From Neobacillus bataviensis (GTDB lineage: Bacteria > Bacillota > Bacilli > Bacillales_B > DSM-18226), in contig NZ_JAHXYW010000004.1 in the NCBI RefSeq assembly GCF_019969725.1, forward strand, positions 372,001 to 436,000: DNA of 64,000 nt. The letters run 5' to 3'. Shown here piece after piece: positions 7,597 through 15,997 of this stretch. A program made the position numbers and the translations under genes. Below the pieces are notes generated by a model. The model saw nothing but the letters and a program-made list of their open reading frames with translations, was not told the origin of the DNA and did not search any database. Position 1 is the stretch's first letter; each line of letters begins with the position of its first letter.

Positions 7597-8273
7597 ATTT
7601 ATTTCATACAGCTCTCCTTCTTGCCAAAAAGGATTTATATTCAGAACTAAAAACAAAACAAATTCTAGTTACGCAAATTATCTTTGCAGGACTTGTTATT
7701 GTCGTGTTCAGTTTTGCTTTTGATCCGGCTAATAACACAACAAAAGCAGTTATTCCTGGAGTAATATGGGTCATTATTGTGTTTGCAGGAATATTAGGAC
7801 TTAATCGGTCATTTATATCGGAACAGCGAAATGATACCATGCAGGGCTTATTGGTAGCACCAATGGAGGCTGCGAGTATTTATTTTGGAAAATTCCTGGC
7901 GAATTTCTCTATGATTCTAGTAGTCGAACTTGTTTCGATTCCGTTTTTATTCCTATTATTTGATTTTAAGTTTTTTGGGAGCCTTCCATATTTTATTTTA
8001 GTCATATTCTTAGGGAGTTTTGGGTTTATCGCCATTGGTACGTTCTTAGCAGCCCTCGCAGCTAATTCAAAAAGCAGTGAAATGCTGCTGCCGTTATTGT
8101 TATTTCCCATAACAACTCCTATCTTAATTGGTGTTGTTCAGGCAACAAAAATTATTTTAACTAATATGGAAAAACTCCCGAGTGCAATTGCTTGGATTCA
8201 ATTGGTTTCTGCTTACGATGTGATTTTCTTTGTAGTTTGTTTCTTATTAATCGATTATGTGCTGGAGGTTTAA
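7593..8273 (+). CDS. ccmB: CcmB, heme exporter membrane subunit
   Basis: This 226-residue membrane protein has about six hydrophobic spans and the CcmB pattern near the N-terminus (LLLAKKDLYSELKTKQ) with a following SEQRNDTMQGLLVAP segment. CcmB pairs with CcmA in the complex that frees holo-CcmE from CcmC. Length is usual for the family (about 220). The start overlaps the ccmA stop by 4 nt and the stop lies 3 nt before the ATG of ccmC. Confidence 0.93.
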   Translation: MNLFHTALLLAKKDLYSELKTKQILVTQIIFAGLVIVVFSFAFDPANNTTKAVIPGVIWVIIVFAGILGLNRSFISEQRNDTMQGLLVAPMEAASIYFGKFLANFSMILVVELVSIPFLFLLFDFKFFGSLPYFILVIFLGSFGFIAIGTFLAALAANSKSSEMLLPLLLFPITTPILIGVVQATKIILTNMEKLPSAIAWIQLVSAYDVIFFVVCFLLIDYVLEV

Positions 8274-8276
8274 GTG

Positions 8277-9038
8277 ATGAGTATAAATCTCGAACGAGAG
8301 AAAGCGGTGCTTCCTGGTTCAGGCCTGACTGAAACCAGGGGGGTGAATCTATCAAAAGTTTTGTTTGGTGCATCCGCCATTTCCATGCTGGTTTCACTTT
8401 ATTTCATCTTTATATTTGCTGCCGAAGAATCAACCATGCGAGCTGCTCAAAAAATCTTTTATTTCCATGTGAGTTCAGCATGGCTGGCTTTTCTAGCCTT
8501 TTTTGTAACCTTTGTGTTTAGTATTTTGTTTTTAATCAAACGGAAAAGAATATTTGATACCTATGCGTATGTTTCAGCTGAAATCGGTGTAGTCTTTACC
8601 ATCATCGTATTAACCACAGGTCCGATCTGGGCAAGGTCCGCATGGAATACTTGGTGGGTATGGGAACCACGGTTGATTACGACGTTAATTCTTTTCTTTA
8701 TTTACGTTGCCTATATTATGATTCGTCAAATGGATGGTGTTTGGGATAAAAAGGCTCGTCTTGCTGCCGTTTTTGGCATCATTGGGTTTGCAGACGTCCC
8801 GATTGTTTTCTTCGCGATTCGCTGGTGGCAGACAAAATTCCATCCAATTGTGTTTGGTGAAGGGCCGTCTCAAAAGGGCGGCGGTATTGAGGATACGATG
8901 TTAATTGCACTGCTTGTTACCATCACGGCTTTTACGATTCTTTATTCTTATCTTCTTAATAAAGGCGTTTCATTTGAAAATATGAAAATTAAAGTGGATC
9001 AGTATAAAGAAAAATTAAGAGAAACATTGGATAAATAG
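8277..9038 (+). CDS. ccmC: CcmC, heme handling protein
   Basis: The product is 253 residues from the ATG at 8277 (GGAGG 9 nt upstream; an overlapping GTG at 8274 adds one residue). It has six membrane spans, the WWD motif as WNTWWVWEPRLIT (about residues 122-135), and both expected heme-ligand His positions (FYFHVSSAW and RWWQTKFHP). CcmC loads heme onto CcmE outside the membrane. The WWD sequence reads WEPRL where many proteobacterial forms have WDARL. An N-terminal cytoplasmic stretch of about 25 residues precedes the first span. Confidence 0.94.
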   Translation: MSINLEREKAVLPGSGLTETRGVNLSKVLFGASAISMLVSLYFIFIFAAEESTMRAAQKIFYFHVSSAWLAFLAFFVTFVFSILFLIKRKRIFDTYAYVSAEIGVVFTIIVLTTGPIWARSAWNTWWVWEPRLITTLILFFIYVAYIMIRQMDGVWDKKARLAAVFGIIGFADVPIVFFAIRWWQTKFHPIVFGEGPSQKGGGIEDTMLIALLVTITAFTILYSYLLNKGVSFENMKIKVDQYKEKLRETLDK

Positions 9039-9050
9039 GAGGAATGAATC

Positions 9051-9182
9051 ATGAATTATGAATATATGCTAGGTGCGTATTCCGTTGCTTGGGTTATCAT
9101 TTTTAGTTATATGTTTATCATTGGAAAACGGCATGACAAGCTTAAGAAGGAAATCGAATTCTTAAAGCAGCTCGATAAATAG
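9051..9182 (+). CDS. ccmD: CcmD-like small membrane protein
   Basis: This 43-residue protein has one membrane span (about residues 10-24) followed by a basic, charged amphipathic tail (RHDKLKKEIEFLKQLDK). The ATG at 9051 has AGGAGGA 6-12 nt upstream. Size, topology and position directly after ccmC match CcmD, the small protein that holds CcmC and CcmE together. Sequence conservation in CcmD is very low, so the name rests on topology and synteny. Confidence 0.75.
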   Translation: MNYEYMLGAYSVAWVIIFSYMFIIGKRHDKLKKEIEFLKQLDK

Positions 9183-9210
9183 ATGTTGATCCGCGTCAGG
9201 AGGAAGTCCG

Positions 9211-9720
9211 ATGAATAAGCGAGTTGGCAAATTGCTCGTAATGATTCTCATCGTAGGGATGTTTGGCTTTTTTGGTTATAGTTTAGTAACGAAGGGCAAA
9301 CATACAGATGTGGGAGATAAGGCTTATAATTTCGAATTACCCAATTTGGATGGCAGCAAAACAAAACTCACAGATTATAAGGGCGAAGTGGTTATTTTGA
9401 ATTATTTTGCCAGCTGGTGTGCACCTTGTAAGGAAGAATTTCCAGAGCTGGCCGCCTTTCAAAAAGATTATGGCAAAAAGTATCCATTAATAATGATAAA
9501 CCGCGGAGAAACGATGGATAGAATCAATAAGGTTACGAAAAAAAATCAAGAGGGAATGACCTATTTATTTGATTATAATGCCAAAATTTCTAAATTATAT
9601 AATGTTACAGGGCAGCCTGAAACATTTGTTATTGATAAACAGGGAATTATTAGACAACATTATAACGGTCCGGTAACCGAAATGCAGTTATATAATTGGG
9701 TTAAGAAATACGACAAATAA
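9211..9720 (+). CDS. Membrane-anchored thioredoxin of CcmG/ResA type
   Basis: The 169-residue protein has an N-terminal anchor (about residues 7-26) and an extracytoplasmic thioredoxin domain of TlpA/ResA type with the active site W-C-A-P-C (about residues 70-74) and the cis-Pro loop GQPETF. Proteins of this kind reduce the CxxCH cysteines of apocytochrome c, as CcmG in System I and ResA in Bacillus. As last gene of the ccm operon it probably serves as CcmG. A strong terminator follows directly. A separate resA linked to resBC may exist elsewhere in the genome. Confidence 0.88.
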   Translation: MNKRVGKLLVMILIVGMFGFFGYSLVTKGKHTDVGDKAYNFELPNLDGSKTKLTDYKGEVVILNYFASWCAPCKEEFPELAAFQKDYGKKYPLIMINRGETMDRINKVTKKNQEGMTYLFDYNAKISKLYNVTGQPETFVIDKQGIIRQHYNGPVTEMQLYNWVKKYDK

Positions 9721-9721
9721 T

Positions 9722-9763
9722 AAAAAAGGATTGAACCATTTAGCCATGGCTCAATCCTTTTTT
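9722..9763. terminator. Terminator of the ccm operon
   Basis: AAAAAAGGATTGA pairs with TCAATCCTTTTTT, extended by CCAT/ATGG inside, around a short loop. A T-run is present on both strands, so it could also serve the opposing gene that ends at 9861. Confidence 0.85.
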
Positions 9764-9780
9764 ATGGAAAGTATAAATTT

Positions 9781-9862
9781 CGACTTCGAGAACTGTCCAG
9801 CTCCAGCGCCTAGCCCCTCGAGGTTTCTTGTCGGGGCCGACCAAGGCGCTTACGCTTTTCTT
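9781..9862 (-). repeat. Bacillaceae intergenic repeat, short copy
   Basis: On the minus strand the segment reads AAGCGTAAGCGCCTTGG, a CCCCGACAAG core, then GGGGCTAGGCGCTGGAGC and TGGACAG. The same blocks in the same order occur on the plus strand at 19899-20034, there with a longer middle section. The two ends (AGCGCCTT and the TAGGCGCT block) can pair with each other. The copy abuts the stop codon of the SIMPL-domain gene. Confidence 0.7.
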
Positions 9863-10526
9863 ATGTGTAATGAAATTCGGCCAATATATTGGCCCTTACA
9901 ATAATTTGGCCAGGTTCAATTTGAGTAGTAGTCATGCTTTTAACCATGATTTCAGGCTGATAAGAAAAAGGTTGGACCGTTGCGCCTACCTCAACGACTA
10001 AGCTAGGAGTTTGTATTAATGTCACATTTAAAGATCCGGCAATCGTTTCTGCTTTTTGGATTGCATTGTCCAGCGCAAGCTTCAGTGCTTGCTGGTAATA
10101 GGCAGCTTTATTTTTTACTTTAAACTGAACATTAGAGACATAATTAACTCCGTTTTGGACCGCTGTATCCACTATTTTTCCGATTTTCGATAAATCGTCT
10201 ATCTTCACTTGGAGAATATGAGTGATTTTAAATCCGCGGAATATTTGTTTTCCCTGTTCGTAATCATAATCTGATTCAATACGGTAATCGAAGGTTTGGA
10301 TCTGATTTTTACTGACCCCTTGCGATACTAAAGCATTGATTACCTTTGTAGTTACCTGAGAATTTTGCTGCTGCGCGGTTATTAGTTCCTTTCCTTCCGT
10401 TATGACGCCTAAGTTTACCGAAGCTGAATCCGGTTGTACCGCTAATTCTCCTTCCCCATTCACTTTGATTAAAGATTCCCCAACTCTTGGAAATCCGTTA
10501 CGAATCGATGGCTGGTAATGGTACAC
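9861..10526 (-). CDS. SIMPL domain (DUF541) protein
   Basis: The product is 221 residues from the GTG at 10526, chosen because GGGAGGGGGG lies 4-13 nt upstream of it; the open frame begins with a TTG at 10544 inside that site. The SIMPL/DUF541 family is recognised by the N-terminal strand IKVNGEGELAVQPDSASVNL and the following helix rich in Gln/Asn. Members form ring-like oligomers, and no molecular function is established for bacillar ones. There is no obvious signal peptide. It is transcribed against the spoIIIA operon and converges on the ccm operon. Confidence 0.8.
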   Translation of the reverse strand: MYHYQPSIRNGFPRVGESLIKVNGEGELAVQPDSASVNLGVITEGKELITAQQQNSQVTTKVINALVSQGVSKNQIQTFDYRIESDYDYEQGKQIFRGFKITHILQVKIDDLSKIGKIVDTAVQNGVNYVSNVQFKVKNKAAYYQQALKLALDNAIQKAETIAGSLNVTLIQTPSLVVEVGATVQPFSYQPEIMVKSMTTTQIEPGQIIVRANILAEFHYT

Positions 10527-10633
10527 ATATGTCCCCCCTCCCAAAAGCTTTTCTCCTTCCTATAAAATACGATACCCCTTAATAAAGGTTCCATTTATTA
10601 ATAGACTCAAAACATATTTTGACAGATTTGAAA

Positions 10634-10662
10634 GTCATAATGTGTCTTAGCAGGCATACATT
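10634..10662 (+). promoter_or_regulatory. Sigma-E promoter of the spoIIIA operon
   Basis: GTCATAAT (10634-10641) and CATACATT (10655-10662) are separated by 13 bp. They match the -35 and -10 of mother-cell sigma-E promoters. B. subtilis spoIIIA is transcribed by sigma-E from this position. Confidence 0.7.
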
Positions 10663-10702
10663 TTAAATAATGAGACAGGCATTTAAGAGGAGGAAGCTTT
10701 TT

Positions 10703-11626
10703 GTGGAAACGATCCTAAACTTTTTACCTAAAAATATCGCCGGCCTAATTAAACAAATCCCCTCTGATCAAAAAGAAGAATTGGAAGAAATACGGATTCG
10801 CATCGATCGGCCAATTGAAATAACGATGAAGGGTGTACCAAAATTCCTTTCATATATCATCCAGCCTGATGATGCCTTCCATCTAATGAATAAAATTAGT
10901 CAATTCTCCATCTATACCCTTGAAGAGGAACTTAAACGAGGGTATATAACCGTTTCAGGCGGACACAGAATCGGACTTGCCGGCAAAGTTATTCTCGAAG
11001 ACGAAAAAGTGAAGGCCATAAGAGATATCGCTTCTTTTAACATTCGGATCGCCAGAGAAAAGATTGGGATTGCAGACCCGATGATTCCGTATCTGTTTAA
11101 CGGAAGCTGGAAGCACACCATGATTATCGGCCCGCCTCAAACGGGAAAAACAACCTTGCTTCGTGATATTGCAAGAATAATCTCTGCAGGGGATAGAATG
11201 AAAGGCATTGAGTCTAATAAGGTAGGGATAGTGGATGAACGCAGTGAAATTGCCGGATGTGTAAATGGAGTGCCACAACTGACCTTTGGCCACCGGGTAG
11301 ACGTTTTAGATGCTTGTCCAAAGGCAGAGGGAATGATGATGATGATTCGCTCGATGAGTCCGGAAGTCCTCATTGTGGATGAAATTGGCAGGAAAGAAGA
11401 TGCTGAAGCCATTCAGGAGGCTGTTCATGCGGGAATAAAACTCATAATGACCACACATGGGACTAGCTTGGAGGAAATAAGGAGCAGACCTTCCTTAAGG
11501 GAAATCCTTGATCAAAAAATTTTCGAGCGGTTTGTTGTTCTTAGCCGAAAAAGTGGTCCTGGTACCATTACCCAAATATTAGATGAAAAAGGCAAAGAAA
11601 TGAATCAAAAAGTGAGTGTGACATAA
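10703..11626 (+). CDS. spoIIIAA: SpoIIIAA, ATPase of the sporulation feeding channel
   Basis: The product is 307 residues from the GTG at 10703, behind AGAGGAGGAA at 8-nt spacing; this gives exactly the B. subtilis length, whereas the longer frame from 10670 lacks a site. Walker A is GPPQTGKTT (about residue 143), Walker B VLIVDEIG (about 221), as in secretion ATPases of the VirB11/GspE type. It powers the SpoIIIA-SpoIIQ channel through which the mother cell sustains late forespore gene expression. First gene of the eight-gene operon. Confidence 0.96.
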   Translation: METILNFLPKNIAGLIKQIPSDQKEELEEIRIRIDRPIEITMKGVPKFLSYIIQPDDAFHLMNKISQFSIYTLEEELKRGYITVSGGHRIGLAGKVILEDEKVKAIRDIASFNIRIAREKIGIADPMIPYLFNGSWKHTMIIGPPQTGKTTLLRDIARIISAGDRMKGIESNKVGIVDERSEIAGCVNGVPQLTFGHRVDVLDACPKAEGMMMMIRSMSPEVLIVDEIGRKEDAEAIQEAVHAGIKLIMTTHGTSLEEIRSRPSLREILDQKIFERFVVLSRKSGPGTITQILDEKGKEMNQKVSVT

Positions 11627-12142
11627 ATGGTTAAGCTTATTGGAGCCATCTTTATAATCGTTGCAACCACTGTCATTGGATTTGAGGCGGCCCGGCATTT
11701 TAGTGAACGGCCTAAGCAGCTTCGTGCCTTGAGGTCTGCTTTGCAATCTCTTGAGGCTGAAATTATGTACAGCCATACACCATTACATGAAGCAGCAAGA
11801 AGATTGGCCGTCCAGCTGTCAAAACCACTATCCTCTTTCTTTGATAGTTTTGCCAAGAGATTAACGGATACGGAAACAACGGTAAAAGAGGCTTGGGAAA
11901 CCAGCTTAAAAGAGATATGGAAGTCAACGGCTTTAAAGCAGGGAGAATTTGAAATTATGAAGCAATTTGGGGAAACCCTTGGCCGTCATGATCGCTTTTC
12001 CCAACAGAAACATATATTACTGACTCTTTCCCATTTGGAAAGAGAAGAAGCTGACGCGATTCAAGCACAGGCAAAATACGAAAAAATGGTAAAGAGTCTC
12101 GGGTTCTTATCGGGATTGTTACTGATCATTTTATTATTTTAG
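11627..12142 (+). CDS. spoIIIAB: SpoIIIAB, stage III sporulation membrane protein
   Basis: 171 residues, identical in length to B. subtilis SpoIIIAB. Hydrophobic spans at both ends (residues 1-18 and about 153-171) enclose a helical domain, the GspF-like layout of this family. It is part of the SpoIIIA channel complex in the mother-cell membrane around the forespore. The ATG follows the spoIIIAA stop directly, so the two are translationally coupled. Confidence 0.95.
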   Translation: MVKLIGAIFIIVATTVIGFEAARHFSERPKQLRALRSALQSLEAEIMYSHTPLHEAARRLAVQLSKPLSSFFDSFAKRLTDTETTVKEAWETSLKEIWKSTALKQGEFEIMKQFGETLGRHDRFSQQKHILLTLSHLEREEADAIQAQAKYEKMVKSLGFLSGLLLIILLF

Positions 12143-12153
12143 GGGGAAAAGCA

Positions 12154-12357
12154 ATGGGCTTAGAAGTGGATATTATTTTTAAAATAGCCGGAGTGGGAAT
12201 AGTTGTTGCATTTTTGCATACAGTTCTTGATCAGGTTGGAAAAAAGGAATATGCACAATGGGTTACCCTTTTTGGGTTTATTTACATTTTATTTCAGGTC
12301 GCTTCGATAGTCGATGATCTCTTCCAGAAAATAAAATCAGTATTTTTGTTTCAATAG
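12154..12357 (+). CDS. spoIIIAC: SpoIIIAC, small channel membrane protein
   Basis: A 67-residue protein with two membrane spans, of the same family as the N-terminal half of SpoIIIAD (GVGIVVAFLHTVLDQVGKKEYAQ). The ATG follows AGGGGGAAA. Member of the SpoIIIA complex. Confidence 0.95.
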   Translation: MGLEVDIIFKIAGVGIVVAFLHTVLDQVGKKEYAQWVTLFGFIYILFQVASIVDDLFQKIKSVFLFQ

Positions 12358-12373
12358 AAGGGGGGGCTCTGCC

Positions 12374-12763
12374 ATTGAAATCATAAAAATTATCGGCGTA
12401 GCTCTGGTTGCAACCTTTCTGGCTTTAATTGTAAAGGAACAAAAACCTAATTTTGCCTTCCTTTTAATCGTCTTCGTCGGTTGTGTCATTTTTCTTTTTT
12501 TGGTAGATAAAATTTATGAAATTATTCATATGCTCGAAAAATTGGCCGTCAATGCAAAGGTAAACTTGGTTTATGTGGAAACCATTCTAAAAATAATTGG
12601 CATTGCCTATATTGCTGAATTTGCTACGCAAATCACCAAGGATGCTGGGCAGGGAGCGCTGGCATCAAAGATTGAATTAGCAGGAAAAATTATCATACTT
12701 GCCATGGCGATACCGATTCTGACGGTGCTGATCGAAACAATAATCAAACTAATTCCGAGCTAA
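12374..12763 (+). CDS. spoIIIAD: SpoIIIAD, channel membrane protein (apparent ATT start)
   Basis: The conserved frame begins IEIIKIIGVALVATFLALIV and continues into the KEQKPNFAF motif typical of SpoIIIAD. In this frame no ATG, GTG or TTG exists between the spoIIIAC stop and the conserved residues, so the codon ATT at 12374, 6 nt after GGGGGGGCT, is the likely start (129 residues; B. subtilis 133). A shorter start at the TTG at 12500 would remove the first two membrane spans and is rejected. Component of the SpoIIIA complex. Confidence 0.88.
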   Translation: MEIIKIIGVALVATFLALIVKEQKPNFAFLLIVFVGCVIFLFLVDKIYEIIHMLEKLAVNAKVNLVYVETILKIIGIAYIAEFATQITKDAGQGALASKIELAGKIIILAMAIPILTVLIETIIKLIPS

Positions 12764-12776
12764 TGAGGTGTAAAAA

Positions 12777-13976
12777 TTGAAGGCTAGGCTGCAGATTATT
12801 CCCATTATCGTTCTCTTATTCTCCTTTTTATTTATTCCAAGTGTACAAGCTGCCGAAGAATCTAAAGACCCAGCTACTCCAATTTCACCTCAGGCATTGG
12901 TTGACGAACAGCTTAAATCCTTGGATTTAACAGAACTTAAACAATATTGGGAGGATATTTCCAATAAATATGGCGGTTTCCTGCCAGAAAGCCAAAAGGG
13001 AAGCTTGTATGACTTTGTAAGCGGTGAAAAAAAGTTCTCTTTTAAACAATGGGGGCAGGGGGTACTAAAGTTTGCCTTCCATGAATTTGTTGCCAACGGT
13101 AAATTACTTGGATCCTTAATCATGCTGACCATTTTTAGCATGTTTCTTCAATCCATGCAAAATGCGTTTGAACAAAGTGCCATAAGCAAGGTTGCTTATT
13201 CTATTGTTTACATGGTGCTCGTTATACTCGCCTTAAATAGTTTTCATATTGCTATTAATTACACAAATGAAGCAATTGGGACAATGATTTCCTTTATACT
13301 AGCGCTCGTCCCATTGCTGCTGGCTTTAATTGCCGCGTCCGGTGGACTCATTTCAGCTGCTTTCTTTCATCCAGTTATTCTTTTCTTAATGAATATGAGC
13401 GGAGTATTCATGCAATATATTATTCTGCCGCTCCTATTTTTAGCCACTTTGCTCAGCATCGTCAGTACAATGTCAGAGCAATACAAAGTGTCACAATTAG
13501 CGGCACTATTAAGAAACTGGAGCATCGGGTTAATGGGGCTATTTCTAACCGTATTTCTTGGCGTTATCTCTGTACAAGGTGCTTCAGCAGCAGTAACGGA
13601 TGGAGTAACCATAAGAACGGCTAAATTCGTGACAGGGAATTTCATTCCTGTTATCGGAAGAATGTTCACGGATGCAACAGACACGGTCGTTAGTGCGTCC
13701 GTCCTGTTAAAAAATACGGTCGGCATCGCGGGTGTAGCCATCCTATTAATTATTGTTGCCTTTCCAGCAATTAAAATCTTAATGATTGCCTTTATTTATA
13801 AGTTTGCTGCCGCAATCCTCCAGCCACTAGGAGGAGGACCGGTCATAAAATGTCTGGACATTATCAGCAGAAGCGTGATTTACGTCTTCGCCGCCCTTGG
13901 TATTGTATCCCTAATGTTCTTTTTAAGTATTACTGTCATTGTCGCGGCGGGAAATTTAACGATGATGATGAGATAG
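12777..13976 (+). CDS. spoIIIAE: SpoIIIAE, multispan channel protein
   Basis: This 399-residue protein begins at a TTG (12777) behind GAGGTG. It has a signal peptide ending near VQAAEE, an extracellular helical domain, then seven or so membrane spans. SpoIIIAE is the largest membrane subunit of the SpoIIIA channel. B. subtilis length is 399. The sequence PLGGGPVIKCLDIIS is typical of its conserved C-terminal half. Confidence 0.96.
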   Translation: MKARLQIIPIIVLLFSFLFIPSVQAAEESKDPATPISPQALVDEQLKSLDLTELKQYWEDISNKYGGFLPESQKGSLYDFVSGEKKFSFKQWGQGVLKFAFHEFVANGKLLGSLIMLTIFSMFLQSMQNAFEQSAISKVAYSIVYMVLVILALNSFHIAINYTNEAIGTMISFILALVPLLLALIAASGGLISAAFFHPVILFLMNMSGVFMQYIILPLLFLATLLSIVSTMSEQYKVSQLAALLRNWSIGLMGLFLTVFLGVISVQGASAAVTDGVTIRTAKFVTGNFIPVIGRMFTDATDTVVSASVLLKNTVGIAGVAILLIIVAFPAIKILMIAFIYKFAAAILQPLGGGPVIKCLDIISRSVIYVFAALGIVSLMFFLSITVIVAAGNLTMMMR

Positions 13977-13992
13977 GAGGGAGATCTTAGCA

Positions 13993-14622
13993 ATGGACTT
14001 TTTGAAAGAATGGGTAACAAATATTATTCTTTTTATTCTTTTAGCAACAGTAATCGATATGCTCCTTCCAAATTCAAGTATGCAAAAATATACGAAGATG
14101 GTAACCGGATTGCTGTTAATTGCCATTATTTTAACCCCAATCTTCAAATTAATCTCTAAGGACTTCGAAACAGCTATTGGTTCTCTCCCTTCATACCAAG
14201 CCCCTGGAGAAAAAAATATGAAAAATTCAATAGATTTAAAGAAAAAAGAAATACAAGCCTCCCAACATGCATATATTTTAGAAGAAATGGCTGTCCGACT
14301 CAAAAAGGACGTTAAGGAGGAGTTGATGGAACAATACGGATTGGAGATAGCAAATATCGATATCGCCATAAACGAAGAAAGTGATCTAGCATTCCCTGAA
14401 AACCTCCAAAAGGTTATGGTTCTTCTGAAACAGCCAGAAACAAAAGTGAAGACAGTCGAAGCGATTAAACAAATAGAAATTAACACAGAAACACCTCTTC
14501 CATCAAAAAAATCAGCAGAAGAAACAGAACAAATAGCCGCATTTCTATCGCAAAAATGGAATGTAAAAGAAAAAACAGTTGAAGTTTCGATTGAAGGGGG
14601 GATCAATAAAAAGAATGGATAA
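13993..14622 (+). CDS. spoIIIAF: SpoIIIAF, channel component
   Basis: 209 residues with two N-terminal membrane spans separated by a short loop (MLLPNSSMQKYTKM) and an extracellular ring-building-motif domain. It follows spoIIIAE by 16 nt with AGGAGGGAGA as ribosome site. The 3' end overlaps the start of spoIIIAG by 8 nt. Confidence 0.95.
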   Translation: MDFLKEWVTNIILFILLATVIDMLLPNSSMQKYTKMVTGLLLIAIILTPIFKLISKDFETAIGSLPSYQAPGEKNMKNSIDLKKKEIQASQHAYILEEMAVRLKKDVKEELMEQYGLEIANIDIAINEESDLAFPENLQKVMVLLKQPETKVKTVEAIKQIEINTETPLPSKKSAEETEQIAAFLSQKWNVKEKTVEVSIEGGINKKNG

Positions 14623-15265
14623 TAATAAAGGACCATTATCAATCTTGAAAAAATGGCTCAAACTTGATGGAAAATCTGAAAAGAAACCAGGGAAATATCA
14701 ATATATGCTACTTGTCCTTTGTATTGGAGCAGCCTTTATGCTTGCAGGTAATGTCATCTTTAAAACGGGCTCCAATTCTTCTAATGTACCTGCAACAACT
14801 AGTAATAAGGGCGGATCAAGTGATGTGCCGGCATTTGGGATAAAAAAGAGTTCAGGTAATAAAGCAATAGCTGAATATGAAGAAAAATACGAAACTCAGC
14901 TAGAGAAAGCACTTAAGGAAATGTTAGGTGTTGACGATGTCACTGTTGTTGTAAATATAGATTCTACAGATAAAAAGGTGCTAGAAAAAAATAAGGTTTC
15001 AAAAACGCAAACCACCGACGAAACAGATCGTGAAGGCGGACAGCGAAAGGTTCAGGAAACCTCCTCAGATGAACAGCTCGTGATTATCAGGAACGGAGAT
15101 AAAGAGGTTCCGATTGTAGTAGAAACAAAGAAACCCGACATTCGCGGTGTCTTGGTGGTTGCAAAGGGTGCAGATAATATTCAAGTGAAAAAATGGATAG
15201 TCGAAGCAGTAACACGTGTCTTAGGAGTTCCGAGCCATAGAGTTGCTGTTATGCCTAAAAAATAA
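14615..15265 (+). CDS. spoIIIAG: SpoIIIAG, ring-forming channel protein
   Basis: 216 residues from the ATG at 14615, behind AAGGGGGGATC; the frame is open to 14579 but lies inside spoIIIAF. One membrane span (about 33-50) precedes an extracellular domain of secretin/ring-building type with the conserved EEKYETQLEKALKEMLGV segment and a C-terminal VLGVPSHRVAV. SpoIIIAG forms a large ring in the space between mother cell and forespore. Confidence 0.95.
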   Translation: MDNNKGPLSILKKWLKLDGKSEKKPGKYQYMLLVLCIGAAFMLAGNVIFKTGSNSSNVPATTSNKGGSSDVPAFGIKKSSGNKAIAEYEEKYETQLEKALKEMLGVDDVTVVVNIDSTDKKVLEKNKVSKTQTTDETDREGGQRKVQETSSDEQLVIIRNGDKEVPIVVETKKPDIRGVLVVAKGADNIQVKKWIVEAVTRVLGVPSHRVAVMPKK

Positions 15266-15281
15266 AAGGGGGATTTTAATA

Positions 15282-15842
15282 ATGCTTTTGAAAAAACAAA
15301 CGGTTTGGTTATTAACAATGTTGAGCTTAGTAGTCGTATTATCGGTGTATTACATTACTTCACCAGAACAAAAGAGCAATGACCTCGCAGCTGTGCAACA
15401 AAACCCTAAAGACCAAATGGACCAAAAGCAGGCAAAAACTAAGACCCAGACCAAGGATGGAAAAACAGTTGTTTCTTCTATTGCAGGGGATGCGGCCTTT
15501 GAAGAGTTACGTATGAAGCTTGAAGATGCTCGAAGTGAGGAGAAGGAAAAGCTAACAGCAACCCTTGCCTCTACTGACCTAACTCCTGACGAACGGAGCA
15601 AGGCAAAAGATCAAATGGATAAATTAACGCAGACAGCTCAACAAGAAGAAATTCTTGAAACCCTTATTAAAGCAATGGGCTATGATGATGTCCTTGTCAG
15701 AGCCAATGGTGAAAAAGTTAACGTAACCGTTAAATCTAAGAAGAAACATAGTGCTGCTGAGGCTAATAAAATTATTAAAGAAGTGAAAAAAGAAATTGGA
15801 GATACTAATTTCGTAGCGGTAACCTTCCAGCCAGCTAAATAG
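15282..15842 (+). CDS. spoIIIAH: SpoIIIAH, channel protein binding SpoIIQ
   Basis: 186 residues from the ATG at 15282 (AGGGGGATT upstream). One N-terminal span, a Gln/Lys-rich linker, then a YscJ/FliF-like domain (about residues 90-186) that in B. subtilis binds forespore SpoIIQ across the intermembrane space. The linker is somewhat shorter than in B. subtilis (218 residues). Last gene of the operon; a terminator follows. Confidence 0.95.
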   Translation: MLLKKQTVWLLTMLSLVVVLSVYYITSPEQKSNDLAAVQQNPKDQMDQKQAKTKTQTKDGKTVVSSIAGDAAFEELRMKLEDARSEEKEKLTATLASTDLTPDERSKAKDQMDKLTQTAQQEEILETLIKAMGYDDVLVRANGEKVNVTVKSKKKHSAAEANKIIKEVKKEIGDTNFVAVTFQPAK

Positions 15843-15849
15843 CTTGCAC

Positions 15850-15880
15850 AAAAAGGGAAAGTCAAAGACTTTCCTTTTTA
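15850..15880 (+). terminator. Terminator of spoIIIA operon
   Basis: AAAAAGGGAAAGTC pairs with GACTTTCCTTTTT (one bulged G) around AAA. Confidence 0.85.
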
Positions 15881-15967
15881 AATGGTTTAATTTAACTTTT
15901 TAAGGGAAAAATAATATTTTGAATTGAAATATTCTCTCAAAATTCGCCCGCCTTCAGGTATAGATTA

Positions 15968-15997
15968 TTGAACTTTTATGCGGTATTATCGTATAGT
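15968..15997 (+). promoter_or_regulatory. Probable sigma-A promoter of accBC
   Basis: TTGAAC (15968-15973) and TATAGT (15992-15997) are 18 bp apart, about 45 bp before the accB start. No other good -35/-10 pair is seen in the 200-bp gap. Confidence 0.55.
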
